Source of the DNA: Planococcus halotolerans
GTDB taxonomy: Bacteria; Bacillota; Bacilli; Bacillales_A; Planococcaceae
Assembly (NCBI RefSeq): GCF_003289955.1
Contig: NZ_QLZR01000001.1
Coordinates: 744,001 to 808,000 of the forward strand
Direction: 5' to 3'
Length of the DNA: 64,000 bases
The translations under genes and the position numbers were made by a program. The first letter of the stretch is position 1. Each line of letters opens with the position of its first letter. Under the pieces are notes generated by a model that saw only the letters and a program-made list of their open reading frames with translations, was not told the origin of the DNA and ran no database searches. Positions 32,507 to 40,396 of the stretch are shown piece by piece.

Positions 32507-33148
32507 TTCCATCACTCCATTACTACCTTGCATTATAGCACGGGGGACGCCCATTTGGCACACCGTCCAGCCCATGCTGCGCAAGAAATTTCGAGTCAGT
32601 TCCCCAACACTTCCTAGAATCATTATCCTCAGATAAGTTTTACCCCGACATTTTTTAAGAGTTTAAATCTGTCCCACTCTTTTTTTATTACTGTTTTATT
32701 TCAATTAAATGCAGGAAGATTTACCCGCTATTTTTACCGCTTTCCCTTAGCAGCTCAGTCAGTTGAATTTATTCTACTGGGATTCCTATCCGCTTTCAAT
32801 TTGCTCAGCTGAAATCATTTATTTGGAATAAAGCGGCAAACCCTTACTATTACTGCCTTAACTGAAGTGATTTATCAGATTTTTCACCAATTTAATGAGG
32901 ATGAGCAACTTTTGGCACAGGGTATTCTGATTTTATTTTACACAAGAACGGAATTATGCCTTCCTGCCTATAAAAATTACCAAAGTGGCGCTGAAAATGA
33001 TATACAACTGTAATATAAATTAGGTTTAGAGCTGTTATACTGAACTTGCTGCAATTATACAGCATCATAATTTTATCCAACAAAACTATTTGACAGTATA
33101 TATAGAAACGATAGAAAGAGACCGGAAATTCGAAAGGGGAAAAACAAC
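32507..33148. other. Long intergenic region upstream of the M23 gene
   Basis: About 640 bp without a supported gene. The part next to the M23 gene is AT-rich and has TTGACA at 33090-33095, but no good -10 at the right distance. I compared it with the ydaO/c-di-AMP riboswitch, which often precedes cell-wall hydrolase genes, and could not find its conserved segments. A long 5' leader remains possible. Confidence 0.4.
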
Positions 33149-34645
33149 TTGAACTTGAAGTCGAAATGGATGTTGTCTGGGATTTCATCATTACTAGCCA
33201 TCTCAATTTTATTGCCAACTGCCGATATTAATGCCAATACGTTAAACAAGCTTGAACAGCAACAACAGGAAGCTGAGCAGAAAAAAGAAGAATTGAACTC
33301 AGGCATTCAGGAAAAAGACAAAGAAATCAAAGTTACGAAATCCACATTGGAAACAATCCTTGGGAAAATCCAGGAATTGAACAATAAAGTCGAGGAAACT
33401 GAAGGCAAGATCAACAGTGTCCAGGCCGATATCGATAAAACAAAAGCTGAAATCGAAGAGTTGAGAAAATCAATCGAAGAATTGAAAATTAAAATTGAAG
33501 AACGCACTGCATTGCTTCAGGAACGCGCGCGCGCAATCCAGTTGAGCGGCGGATCTGTTGACTACATCGACGTCCTTCTTGGCGCCAACAGCTTTGTTGA
33601 TTTTATCGACCGTTTCTCTGCAGTCAGCACATTGATCGATGCTGACCGCGAAATCATGCGCGAACAGGCAGCGGATAAAGAATTGCTGGCAGAACAGAAA
33701 GCTTCTGTCGAATCAAAACTTGCGCAGCAGGAAGCTCGCAATGCTGAACTGAAAAGCTTGAAATCCGATCTTGACAGCCAGAAAAAACAGCAGGGAGTAC
33801 TTGCTGAAGAGTTGAAAGCAGAACAAAAACGCCTTGAAAGCGAAAAAGGCGAAATGACTGAAGAATACGCCGACGTTATTGAAGTCAGCGCAGAATTGGA
33901 AAACCAAATCGTTGCCGAACAAGCCCGTCTTGCTGAAATGGCACGTAAAGCTGAAGAAGAGCGCCAGGCTAAATTAGCAGCTGAGCGTGCGGCAGCTGAA
34001 AAAGCAGCGGCAGAACGTGCAGCGGCTGAAAAAGCGGCAGCCGAGAAAGCAGCGGCAGAACGCGCGGCAGCTGATAAAGCAGCCGAAGAGCGTGCAGCAG
34101 CAGAACGCGCAGCAGCGAAAAGCGAAGCTGAGCGTCAGGCAGCAAACGAACGTGAAGCAGCAGCGAAACGCGAGTCAGCTGCGAAAGAAAAAGTAAGCGC
34201 CCCTGCACCAGTTGTTTCAGCACCTGCAGAAGCAGTAAGCTCAGGATTTATCCGTCCGGCATCCGGCCGTATTTCATCACCTTACGGCTACCGTACAATC
34301 TTCGGAGCAAGAGAGTTCCACTACGGTATTGATATCGCCAACGGTACTGGAACAACAATCAGCGCAGCAGCTTCGGGTTATGTGACGTATGCAGGATCAA
34401 TGGGATCTTACGGTAATGTCGTTATGATGACGCATTCCATCAACGGCAAAGAACATTCAACTGTTTATGCTCACTTGAATTCCATTTCTGTTGGAGTAGG
34501 ATCATATGTCTCTCAAGGCGGCCGTATCGGCGCAATGGGCAGCACAGGACGCTCAAGCGGTCCTCACCTTCACTTTGAAGTACACGTAGGCCCATGGAAT
34601 GGCTCGCGCACAAACGCAGTCAACCCAATGAATTACATCAACTAA
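33149..34645 (+). CDS. Secreted M23 peptidoglycan hydrolase with N-terminal coiled coil
   Basis: A 498-residue exported cell-wall hydrolase. It has a signal peptide (about residues 1-30, ending INAN), a long coiled coil (about 30-260, QQQEAEQKKEELNS...), then an Ala/Glu/Lys-rich tandem repeat (about 273-350, AAAEKAAAERA units) and a C-terminal LytM/M23 metallopeptidase (about 365-498). Zn ligands are visible as His391 and Asp395 (HYGID) and His473-x-His475 (HLHFEV). The N-terminal half resembles CwlO/PcsB/EnvC regulators, which FtsEX controls in other species; ftsEX is not in the window. The start is a TTG after AAAGGGGA. Function is well supported, partner inferred. Confidence 0.9.
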   Translation: MNLKSKWMLSGISSLLAISILLPTADINANTLNKLEQQQQEAEQKKEELNSGIQEKDKEIKVTKSTLETILGKIQELNNKVEETEGKINSVQADIDKTKAEIEELRKSIEELKIKIEERTALLQERARAIQLSGGSVDYIDVLLGANSFVDFIDRFSAVSTLIDADREIMREQAADKELLAEQKASVESKLAQQEARNAELKSLKSDLDSQKKQQGVLAEELKAEQKRLESEKGEMTEEYADVIEVSAELENQIVAEQARLAEMARKAEEERQAKLAAERAAAEKAAAERAAAEKAAAEKAAAERAAADKAAEERAAAERAAAKSEAERQAANEREAAAKRESAAKEKVSAPAPVVSAPAEAVSSGFIRPASGRISSPYGYRTIFGAREFHYGIDIANGTGTTISAAASGYVTYAGSMGSYGNVVMMTHSINGKEHSTVYAHLNSISVGVGSYVSQGGRIGAMGSTGRSSGPHLHFEVHVGPWNGSRTNAVNPMNYIN

Positions 34646-34650
34646 TATAG

Positions 34651-34686
34651 AAGAGCAAGCACCTTTGGGTGTTTGCTCTTTTTTGT
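34651..34686 (+). terminator. Terminator of the M23 hydrolase gene
   Basis: AAGAGCAAGCACC and GGTGTTTGCTCTT form a stem around TTTG with a following T tract, 6 bp after the stop codon. Confidence 0.88.
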
Positions 34687-34706
34687 TTGGGTGAAGGATT
34701 TAATAG

Positions 34707-34960
34707 ATGGGAGAGGCTTCGCGTCCGCATATCCTTCCTTTAAGACGTACTTACCTCAAATTTCAGCCTGCAGGAATAAAATCAGCTTAAACATTACTAT
34801 TCTCATGAATTTATCTTCTATAGTAGATGGCGATCAGTCGAATTCCAGGAAAAACTAATTGCTCTTCCTCTCCCAACTTCTTAAGGGTGAGATTTTCTTT
34901 GCTCCATAAGCCCTTTTAGATGAAAAAGGCTTCGCGGACGCGAAGCCTTCCTTTAAGGGA
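34707..34960. repeat. Diverged duplicated element with GGCTTCGC hairpin
   Basis: AGGCTTCGCGTCCGC...CCTTCCTTTAAG at 34710-34745 recurs as AGGCTTCGCGGACGCGAAGCCTTCCTTTAAG at 34926-34958. In the second copy AAGGCTTCGC/GCGAAGCCTT forms a perfect hairpin; in the first the right arm has decayed. The region between 34686 and the next array has no gene. Confidence 0.6.
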
Positions 34961-34966
34961 TTGGAG

Positions 34967-35050
34967 TTTTTCGCGCGGCGAAAAACATCCGCTGTTGTTC
35001 TTGGGTTTTGGGTGTGGTGGATCTGGAATCTGAGAGTAGCTGAATATCGG
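34967..35050 (+). repeat. Array flank: hairpin plus T/G-rich tract
   Basis: GTTTTTCGC (34967-34975) pairs with GCGAAAAAC (34979-34987), followed by ATCC and TTGTTCTTGGGTTTTGGGTG. This matches the flank at 1033-1117 in order and much of its sequence. Confidence 0.55.
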
Positions 35051-35090
35051 AGCACATGTATATGGTGAAAATCTCGTAAAATTAGCACTG

Positions 35091-35165
35091 CGCACATATT
35101 TTCCTGCCACCGCACATAAAACTTCTTTTCCGCACACAAATGTTCCTCACCGCACATAACTGCCA
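35091..35165. repeat. 20-bp intergenic tandem array, word CGCACATAA
   Basis: Four units start at 35091, 35111, 35131 and 35151, exactly 20 bp apart, each starting CGCACA(T/C)A and followed by about 12 variable bases. A decayed unit (AGCACATGTA) sits two periods upstream at 35051. On the minus strand the word is TATGTGCG, related to TGCGTGCG of the arrays at 37.8 and 50.7 kb. Between convergent genes. Confidence 0.8.
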
Positions 35166-35258
35166 AGATGCAGCAAGAAACCTCTTCCCTCAGGCTATTC
35201 TTCTATAAAAACCCGTATCTTTTGCCCAAATTTCCGTTCAAAACCTAAGCCACACACC

Positions 35259-35292
35259 AAAAAGCCAGCTGTCCGCAGACAGCTGGCTCTTT
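35259..35292. terminator. Terminator of the ba3 oxidase operon
   Basis: AAAAAGCCAGCTGTC and GACAGCTGGCTCTTT form a strong stem around CGCA. On the minus strand it ends the oxidase transcript. Confidence 0.88.
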
Positions 35293-35309
35293 AACTCCAC
35301 TATTTCTCT

Positions 35310-35396
35310 TTATTCCTCGTCAGAAACGCTTGTTTCGACCAATATTGCTGTGAAGAGGATGAAGATCAGCATCAGGGAAATGACCATTGTGAACAT
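35310..35396 (-). CDS. 28-residue single-helix peptide of the ba3 oxidase operon
   Basis: ATG 35396 with GGAG about 10 bp upstream (overlapping the stop of subunit I) opens a 28-codon frame ending at TAA 35310-35312. The product, MFTMVISLMLIFILFTAILV followed by ETSVSDEE, is one membrane helix with an acidic tail. Its position right after subunit I, before the terminator, suggests an extra small oxidase subunit or assembly peptide. It is distinct from the subunit IIa gene at 37561. No known family. Confidence 0.65.
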   Translation of the reverse strand: MFTMVISLMLIFILFTAILVETSVSDEE

Positions 35397-35409
35397 AATT
35401 ATTCAACTC

Positions 35410-37062
35410 CTACCAAGTTTTGAATCCTTCTGAACCAGGTGGTGCGTGCATGATCATGGAAGAAAGCGGAATCGCGTAGGCGATGATGATCAGGGCAAAA
35501 GCGATGCCGATCCAAATCCACCAGTTTTCAAGCCATTTCGGCGTATGCGTCTTGTCGCTTTCGGCCATCGGAAATTCGACCTGGTCTTCCACTTTCACTG
35601 CTTTCGGTGACAGGAACATCGACATGACGACAATGTAGATCAATATCATGGCGGACAGGAACAGGATGCTTCCTCCGACTGCCATTGTTACGTGGCTTGT
35701 CAGAATTCCGTCGAACCATTCCATGGCGCTCGGATGGTTATTGTAATTCGAGTATGCAGTCCGGCGCGGTGCACCGAGCAAGCCGAGAATATGCTGGGCA
35801 GTCGACATCAGCAGCATGCCGATCGACCAGGTGATAATTTGGACAAAAGCTAATATCTGCATTGATTTAGTGAATTTACGGCCCGTCAGATATGGAATGA
35901 GCCAGAAAGTGAGACCCATGAATGTCATCGCGACCGGTGTGCCGACCGTGATATGGAAGTGTCCGACAATCCAAAGCGTGTTATGGACAACTTCGTTCAA
36001 TTGGAAGCTTGCGTTGATGATACCGCCCGCTCCGCCGGGAATGAAGAAGGCCATCGCGATGAAGATGGATGTGAAGCGGACATCTTTCCAAGGCAATTTC
36101 TTGAACCAGCCGAACAGGCCGGTTGCGCCTTTTTTGCGTCCTGAAATTTCAAAGTTCGCGAACATGGTGAAGGCTGTCATAAGTGATGGAATGATGACCA
36201 TGAACGTTAAGACGACCTGCAGGAATTTCCAGAAGTTCGAGATGCCCGGTTCTGTTAATTGATGGTGGAAACCGACCGGAATCGAGAACAGGATGAACAG
36301 TACAAACGCCAAACGGGCTAATGAGTCACTGAAAACTTTGACACCCAGGATTTTCGGTACGATGACATACCAGGCGATGTATGCCGGCAACAGCCAGAAA
36401 TACACAAGTGGATGGCCGAAAAACCAGAACAATGAACGGCTTAATTCAACATTGATCGTATCTGACCAGCCGAAAGCCCACGGAATGTATTGGAACAGCA
36501 CAGTTGCGACAACACCCAGGCAAGCGATCAGCCAAAGTACGATGGTCGTGATTGTCATGAATGCGAATAGCGGGCTCAATTCGCCTTTATTGTTCTTGCG
36601 CCATACGCGGTAATGGCCGATCAATGCAAAACTTGAAATCCATGTGCCGACTACGAATAACGCAAGGCCGACGTAATACCAGCCGCTTGCCATAAGCGGC
36701 GCGTAGAAAGTGTAGAGGACCGATGCTTCGCCAGCAACGATCATGGCAGTCGCCAGTACGGTACCGATCAGCGTTACCCAAAAACCGATCCATGAAAAGA
36801 GTCTTACTTTTGGACCGAATGTTCCAATGCTCTTGCTCATGCCCGTCACAAAGAAAGCGAAGATGAAAAAAGTTGTATAGATAAGTGCGAGCAGCACACC
36901 GTGTGCCGTTAGAATTTGATAATAATCAAGCCATGCAGGCAGTTGAAGTTTGTCGTTTCGGATAAAGACTTGCAGCAGCCCCATCAGCGTTCCAATCAGG
37001 AAGGCGATGTAGGCAACGGCGATATACCATAATGCCAATTTACGATCTTGCAGAGCGATCAT
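35410..37062 (-). CDS. ba3-type cytochrome c oxidase subunit I
   Basis: Catalytic subunit of a B-family (ba3-like) heme-copper oxidase that reduces O2 to water in the cytoplasmic membrane. The 550-residue protein has about 13 helices. Haem and CuB ligand regions are visible: HGVLLALIYTTFF (helix 2), FFGHPLVYFWLLP (CuB His), GFHHQLTEPG (CuB His pair) and GHFHITVGTP near the final haem ligands. It lacks the Glu of A-type K/D channels around HP-VY, as in B-family enzymes (GHPLVYFWLLP instead of GHPEVYI). Preceded by subunit II with a 2-bp gap and followed by the 28-residue peptide gene. Such oxidases have high O2 affinity. Confidence 0.95.
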   Translation of the reverse strand: MIALQDRKLALWYIAVAYIAFLIGTLMGLLQVFIRNDKLQLPAWLDYYQILTAHGVLLALIYTTFFIFAFFVTGMSKSIGTFGPKVRLFSWIGFWVTLIGTVLATAMIVAGEASVLYTFYAPLMASGWYYVGLALFVVGTWISSFALIGHYRVWRKNNKGELSPLFAFMTITTIVLWLIACLGVVATVLFQYIPWAFGWSDTINVELSRSLFWFFGHPLVYFWLLPAYIAWYVIVPKILGVKVFSDSLARLAFVLFILFSIPVGFHHQLTEPGISNFWKFLQVVLTFMVIIPSLMTAFTMFANFEISGRKKGATGLFGWFKKLPWKDVRFTSIFIAMAFFIPGGAGGIINASFQLNEVVHNTLWIVGHFHITVGTPVAMTFMGLTFWLIPYLTGRKFTKSMQILAFVQIITWSIGMLLMSTAQHILGLLGAPRRTAYSNYNNHPSAMEWFDGILTSHVTMAVGGSILFLSAMILIYIVVMSMFLSPKAVKVEDQVEFPMAESDKTHTPKWLENWWIWIGIAFALIIIAYAIPLSSMIMHAPPGSEGFKTW

Positions 37063-37064
37063 GT

Positions 37065-37532
37065 TTAGTACACCTCAATTTCTGTAAACATAAAATGGTG
37101 GCCCGTTCCACAGTATTCATTGCAGAGAATTAAATACTTGCCGGGCTTCTCGAAAGTGTAGGCACGGGTTGTAATCTGTCCCGGAACGACCATCATGTTC
37201 ACTTTCGTGTCGTCGATTGTGAAACTGTGGACGACGTCCTTGCTTGTCACTTTAAAAATGATTTCTTTTCCTGCCGGCACCCGGAGTTCCGGCGCCGTGT
37301 AACCGAAAGCCATGGCGACAATCGCTACCTGGTAAGTATCGTCATCAATCTGCGTCACACCCGGATTATCAAAAGGCGCAGTCTGTTCAATTTTTTCCGG
37401 ATCAATTGTGTCCATCCCGCCTGACGGGTGGTGATCATGCGAAAAAGCGGTAACGCCAACAATGCTTAAAAATACAATTAAAGATATGATTCCGAAAATC
37501 AGCCAAATCTTTTCAAACTTATGAAAATGCAT
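37065..37532 (-). CDS. ba3-type cytochrome c oxidase subunit II
   Basis: A 155-residue subunit with one N-terminal membrane anchor (IWLIFGIISLIVFLSIVGVTAF) and a cupredoxin domain outside the membrane. The CuA site is complete: DVVHSFTID supplies the first His, and LCNEYCGTGHHFMF supplies two Cys, the second His and the Met. The length fits the short single-helix type of B-family oxidases. It lies between the subunit IIa gene (29 bp gap) and the subunit I gene (2 bp gap). Confidence 0.95.
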   Translation of the reverse strand: MHFHKFEKIWLIFGIISLIVFLSIVGVTAFSHDHHPSGGMDTIDPEKIEQTAPFDNPGVTQIDDDTYQVAIVAMAFGYTAPELRVPAGKEIIFKVTSKDVVHSFTIDDTKVNMMVVPGQITTRAYTFEKPGKYLILCNEYCGTGHHFMFTEIEVY

Positions 37533-37560
37533 TAAAATTTTCTCCCCTCTAGTTCTATCT

Positions 37561-37683
37561 CTATCTGCCCAAATACATCATATAAACAACAACCCACATC
37601 ACGACGATGATGACACCCACAACCATTACACTGGCCAGTGTCCCCCGTAAATCCAGTCCATCGTGCTCATTATTTTTGCTCAT
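37561..37683 (-). CDS. Cytochrome c oxidase subunit IIa
   Basis: A 40-residue single-helix protein beginning MSKNNEHDGLDLRGTLASV and continuing with the helix MVVGVIIVVMWVVVYMMYL. This is the pattern of subunit IIa of ba3 oxidases (known in Thermus), which supplies a helix that replaces one missing from subunit II. It is the first gene of the operon IIa-II-I-peptide. GAGGTG precedes the ATG. It is too short for most gene finders. A consensus Fnr box lies 65 bp upstream. Confidence 0.85.
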   Translation of the reverse strand: MSKNNEHDGLDLRGTLASVMVVGVIIVVMWVVVYMMYLGR

Positions 37684-37722
37684 TTACTTTCACCTCTTAC
37701 GTCATTCGTTTTATATTGTCAG

Positions 37723-37728
37723 CTTATG
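37723..37728 (-). promoter_or_regulatory. Candidate -10 element of the oxidase operon
   Basis: On the minus strand CATAAG (four of six bases match TATAAT) lies so that the Fnr box centre is about 40 bp before the expected start of transcription, near the usual -41.5 of activated promoters. Confidence 0.35.
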
Positions 37729-37747
37729 CTTTTCCGCGCCGAGGCAT

Positions 37748-37763
37748 TGTGATAAATATCACA
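37748..37763. promoter_or_regulatory. Fnr box
   Basis: TGTGATAAATATCACA matches the CRP/FNR consensus TGTGA-N6-TCACA at all ten specified bases. It lies 65 bp upstream of the subunit IIa start and close to the fnr gene. It suggests oxygen-dependent control of the ba3 operon by the neighbouring Fnr. Confidence 0.75.
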
Positions 37764-37846
37764 CCTGGACAGTTTTTTAATGAAGCTGTCAAATTTCGGA
37801 CAAAAACTTGGAGATGAATACGCAGCATTCGGCCGATGTACCTGAA

Positions 37847-37972
37847 CGCACGCAAATTGCTTTTTATCGCGCGCATTTTGATTTAATCGCTCGCAAGGTT
37901 CCCTTTATCGCACGCATCCTGTTTTAATCGCACGCAAACCATTCTTTATCGCACGCAACCAAATTTTTCCGC
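37847..37972. repeat. 20/21-bp intergenic tandem array, word CGCACGCA
   Basis: Six units start at 37847, 37868, 37888, 37909, 37929 and 37950 (steps 21, 20, 21, 20, 21). The core is AT-CGC-(A/G/T)CGCA, minus-strand TGCGTGCGAT(T/A)A. The same word forms the left-over end of the array at 50.7 kb. The array begins directly after the fnr terminator. Confidence 0.85.
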
Positions 37973-37977
37973 AAAAA

Positions 37978-38014
37978 AAAAGAAGCTTCCCCGTTTCCGG
38001 TTCAGCTTCTTAAT
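37978..38014 (-). terminator. Terminator of fnr
   Basis: On the minus strand AAGAAGCTGAACC pairs with GG-AAGCTTCTT and nine T residues follow. The stem overlaps the fnr stop codon, and the array starts right after the T tract. Confidence 0.8.
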
Positions 38015-38711
38015 CGATTTTGCATAAATAAATCGGACATTCTTCACAATTGATCTCATCTTTCAGTCTTGGAATCTGGTGGATGATGAGTTTGCCGTCT
38101 TTCATCGAAACCACGCCGTCTTTTTTCAAATCGCTCAGCATCCGGTTCACCACTTCGCGCGTCATGCCGCAGAAATTGGCCAGCTCCTGGTTGGTCAGCA
38201 CCATATTGATGAGGACACCGTCCGGATGGCTTTCACCATAGCTGTTGCTGAGTCGGATCAGGGTCGAGTACAGTGCACCTTTTTTGCCGTGCAGCAAAAG
38301 ATCGCGGAATTTCGTCTGGGTCTTTTGCTGGTCGATTCCCGTCCAGCGCATAAATGCCATGGCCAATTGCTGATCCCGCTGCAAAGCCTCTTCCAAATCT
38401 TCAATCGTGATTTTGAGGCATTCGGTATCTTCAACAGCTTTGGCATCCAGCCGGTACTTGGAGGGTCCGGAAAATACCGTAATTTCTCCGACCATCTGAT
38501 TTTCTCCGCAAATTTTAAGAGTCAATTCCCGGCCTTCAGGTGTCACCTTCCCGATTTGGACTTTCCCGGATTTCACCAGGTAAATCCCTCTGATCGGATC
38601 GCCTTCCCGAAACAGGTAGCTGCCTTTGGTATATTTCCTGCTGGTGTGGCGGATGGCACTGCCTTCCAACAAGGCTTCATGTATGTCAACTTCCGTATTG
38701 CGCTTAGTCAA
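38010..38711 (-). CDS. fnr: Fnr, oxygen-sensing Crp/Fnr regulator
   Basis: A cytoplasmic regulator with a cyclic-nucleotide-type beta barrel (FREGDPIRGIYLVKSGKVQIG), a dimer helix and a C-terminal helix-turn-helix (LTNQELANFCGMTREVVNRML) whose E-xx-R recognition pattern fits TGTGA half-sites. The C-terminus ends NCEECPIYLCKID, that is Cys-x2-Cys-x4-Cys, the [4Fe-4S] ligands of Bacillus-type Fnr; an Asp in KFRDLLL (about 137) fits the fourth ligand. This differs from the N-terminal cluster of E. coli FNR. The start is taken as TTG 38711, with AAGGAAAG 9 bp upstream; TTG 38732 is the alternative. It should act under oxygen limitation on the oxidase operon next door. Confidence 0.92.
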   Translation of the reverse strand: MTKRNTEVDIHEALLEGSAIRHTSRKYTKGSYLFREGDPIRGIYLVKSGKVQIGKVTPEGRELTLKICGENQMVGEITVFSGPSKYRLDAKAVEDTECLKITIEDLEEALQRDQQLAMAFMRWTGIDQQKTQTKFRDLLLHGKKGALYSTLIRLSNSYGESHPDGVLINMVLTNQELANFCGMTREVVNRMLSDLKKDGVVSMKDGKLIIHQIPRLKDEINCEECPIYLCKID

Positions 38712-38907
38712 ATTGCTCCAACTTTCCTTCAATTATCGTAAATTAAGAATATCATAATAATAGTTTTTTGACGCAAAATTTTTGTATTTATTTCCTATTA
38801 AAATAAAACCATCAGCTTTATCTTTTGTTAACTATTTATCATGAAAAGAAGGAAGATTGAATCAGTGTAGAGAATTGGTTATTGACTAGAGATTTAAGGA
38901 GGAGATC

Positions 38908-39384
38908 ATGATGACTCTAAAATATTCTCACATACTGGTAGCCTTGGATGGCTCACGACAAGCCGAATGGGCATATAAAAAAGCGGTTGGCATCGCTTTG
39001 CGCAATAATGCTGTGCTGAATTTGGTCAATATTATCGACAATCGTTCTTTTGGCATGGTCGAAGCGTATGACAAAAATAGTGCGAAACGCGCGAAAATTG
39101 AAGCCCGGGATCTTTTAGAAAAGCATAAGCAAGAAGCTGAAGCGGCAGGCGTTGAAACCGTAAATGTTATTGTCGAATATGGTGTCGTCAAATCTGTCAT
39201 ACCGAAGGAAATAGCTGAACGGACCGGTGCCGACTTAATCATCTGCGGAGCCACCGGACTGACTGGTGCTGAGCGCATCATCATGGGCAGCATCTCACAG
39301 AGCATTGTCCGCCATGCAAAATGCGACGTGCTCGTTGTCCGCACAGAAGATGAAGCCGGAATGGAAGAGCCGGGAAATGAATAG
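38908..39384 (+). CDS. Universal stress protein UspA family
   Basis: A 158-residue protein with the UspA fold: HILVALDGSRQAEWAYKKAV at the N-terminus and the ATP-binding motif GATGLTGAERIIMGSISQSIV (G-x2-G-x9-G-S) followed by DVLVVRT. Members of this type bind ATP and help survival under starvation or oxygen limitation. AAGGAGGAG precedes ATG 38908. It diverges from fnr with a 196-bp AT-rich gap, in which I found no clear Fnr box. Confidence 0.92.
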   Translation: MMTLKYSHILVALDGSRQAEWAYKKAVGIALRNNAVLNLVNIIDNRSFGMVEAYDKNSAKRAKIEARDLLEKHKQEAEAAGVETVNVIVEYGVVKSVIPKEIAERTGADLIICGATGLTGAERIIMGSISQSIVRHAKCDVLVVRTEDEAGMEEPGNE

Positions 39385-39628
39385 GATTTTTCCTTCTGCA
39401 AACCGGTTCCTGAATTAAAGGAATCGGTTTGACTATGTAAAAATTTTAATATGACTTAAGACTCTATTTCTTATACTTAGGTTTATTTGGACAGCAAAGT
39501 TGGCAATAGAAGTATAGAACAGAAAACCAATAGTGTTTCTGCTTATTTTACCTATTCACGTTTAGCATATATTGAACTCAATAACAGCGAACTTCGGACA
39601 GGATGACACAGACTTTTGTGCTGTTGAC
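39385..39628. other. Intergenic stretch between uspA and the unknown paralogue
   Basis: Holds an imperfect inverted repeat AAACCGGTTCCT/AGGAATCGGTTT (39400-39431) close to the uspA stop, without T tract. The rest is AT-rich, with no supported gene. CACAGACTTTTGTG (39607-39620) is a small hairpin just before the terminator. Confidence 0.35.
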
Positions 39629-39668
39629 AACGCCGGGAAGGATCATTGGATTCTTTTGGGCGTTTTTT
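39629..39668 (+). terminator. Terminator in the leader of the unknown paralogue
   Basis: AACGCC-x-AAGGATC and GATTCTT-x-GGGCGTT form a stem around ATTG, followed by TTTTT. It lies 40 bp before the next gene. It is similar in arms and tail to the element at 9299-9340 before ribT. Confidence 0.65.
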
Positions 39669-39708
39669 AGCGACTTTAATTGGATAAAACTGTAAAGGAG
39701 TGGACAAT

Positions 39709-40116
39709 ATGAGTCAATTAAAAGAAACAGCAATCGAAGTAGCTTCCCTTTTGGACGCAGAAGTGGAAGTTACTGGCGAAACTTGCCTTGTTAAAAAGAA
39801 AAGACAATTGAATATCCATACCGACCAAAATAATTTTTCCTGTATGTTGGAGTTGGATATCTCCTTCAAAAAATTGAAAGATAATGGCCATGCCATGAAT
39901 ATAGCGGAAATTCTTTTATTGCCTGAAGAATTGCCGGCATTCACAGCTGCCTGGTCCAGTTTCTATAGACCATTGCCAGTCAATTTCAAGCAGCGCTGCG
40001 AGACAAATCCGAATATCGTCTGCTTGCACCTCGAATCAATGGAATGCCCGAAAGATTTTGCTGCTCGCCTGTCAGCTGCTCTGCAGGCGCTGGAGCCGCT
40101 TGAATCCATCAGCTAA
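39709..40116 (+). CDS. Unknown protein, paralogue of the gene at 9861
   Basis: A 135-residue soluble acidic protein. It shares with the product at 9861 the layout VKKKRQLNIHTDQNNFSC (VIVKKNRTLEISMYSNCFTC there), LLPEELPAFTAA, NPNIVCLHLES and FAARLSAALQALE. No signature motif, signal peptide or membrane helix is visible. ATG 39709 follows AAAGGAG at 8 bp; an in-frame GTG at 39700 overlaps the ribosome binding site. A 64-residue Cys-motif protein follows after 16 bp, so the two are probably co-transcribed. Family not recognised; a search would show whether it is confined to Planococcaceae. Confidence 0.8.
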   Translation: MSQLKETAIEVASLLDAEVEVTGETCLVKKKRQLNIHTDQNNFSCMLELDISFKKLKDNGHAMNIAEILLLPEELPAFTAAWSSFYRPLPVNFKQRCETNPNIVCLHLESMECPKDFAARLSAALQALEPLESIS

Positions 40117-40132
40117 GAAAGGAAGACCGGTT

Positions 40133-40327
40133 ATGACCTATATCATTGATCACGCAAAAAAATTCATCCATGAACTGACTTATCAGGAAAAACGCTGCGG
40201 CATTGAACAAACGCCGGCTGACCATAGAGAGCTTACCGATTCTGCACCCTATATTTATACCTTGGAAAAGGAAAAAATGTACGCGAAATGCCCATACTGC
40301 CATGAAGTACCATTAATAATCGATTGA
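40133..40327 (+). CDS. Small protein with a CPYC motif
   Basis: A 64-residue protein starting MTYIIDHAKKFIHELTYQE and ending with CPYCHEVPLIID. The Cys-Pro-x-Cys pair near the C-terminus could be half a zinc ribbon or a redox pair; one further Cys (KRCGIEQ) is present. ATG 40133 has GGAAG 7 bp upstream. It follows the unknown paralogue at 39709 and precedes a terminator, so the two form a two-gene operon. Function unknown. Confidence 0.7.
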   Translation: MTYIIDHAKKFIHELTYQEKRCGIEQTPADHRELTDSAPYIYTLEKEKMYAKCPYCHEVPLIID

Positions 40328-40353
40328 TCTTCCGTAGTGCCTCCTTGATAAAA

Positions 40354-40388
40354 AAAATCCGGATTCCTTTTACAGGAATCCGGATTTT
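40354..40388. terminator. Bidirectional terminator before panB end
   Basis: AAAATCCGGATTCC and GGAATCCGGATTTT form a perfect stem around TTTTACA between convergent genes. Confidence 0.88.
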
Positions 40389-40396
40389 GTCGCTTT

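Noticed and set aside
32507..33148. ydaO (c-di-AMP) riboswitch upstream of the M23 hydrolase
   Set aside because: Such riboswitches often precede cell-wall hydrolase genes, but I could not find their conserved segments here.
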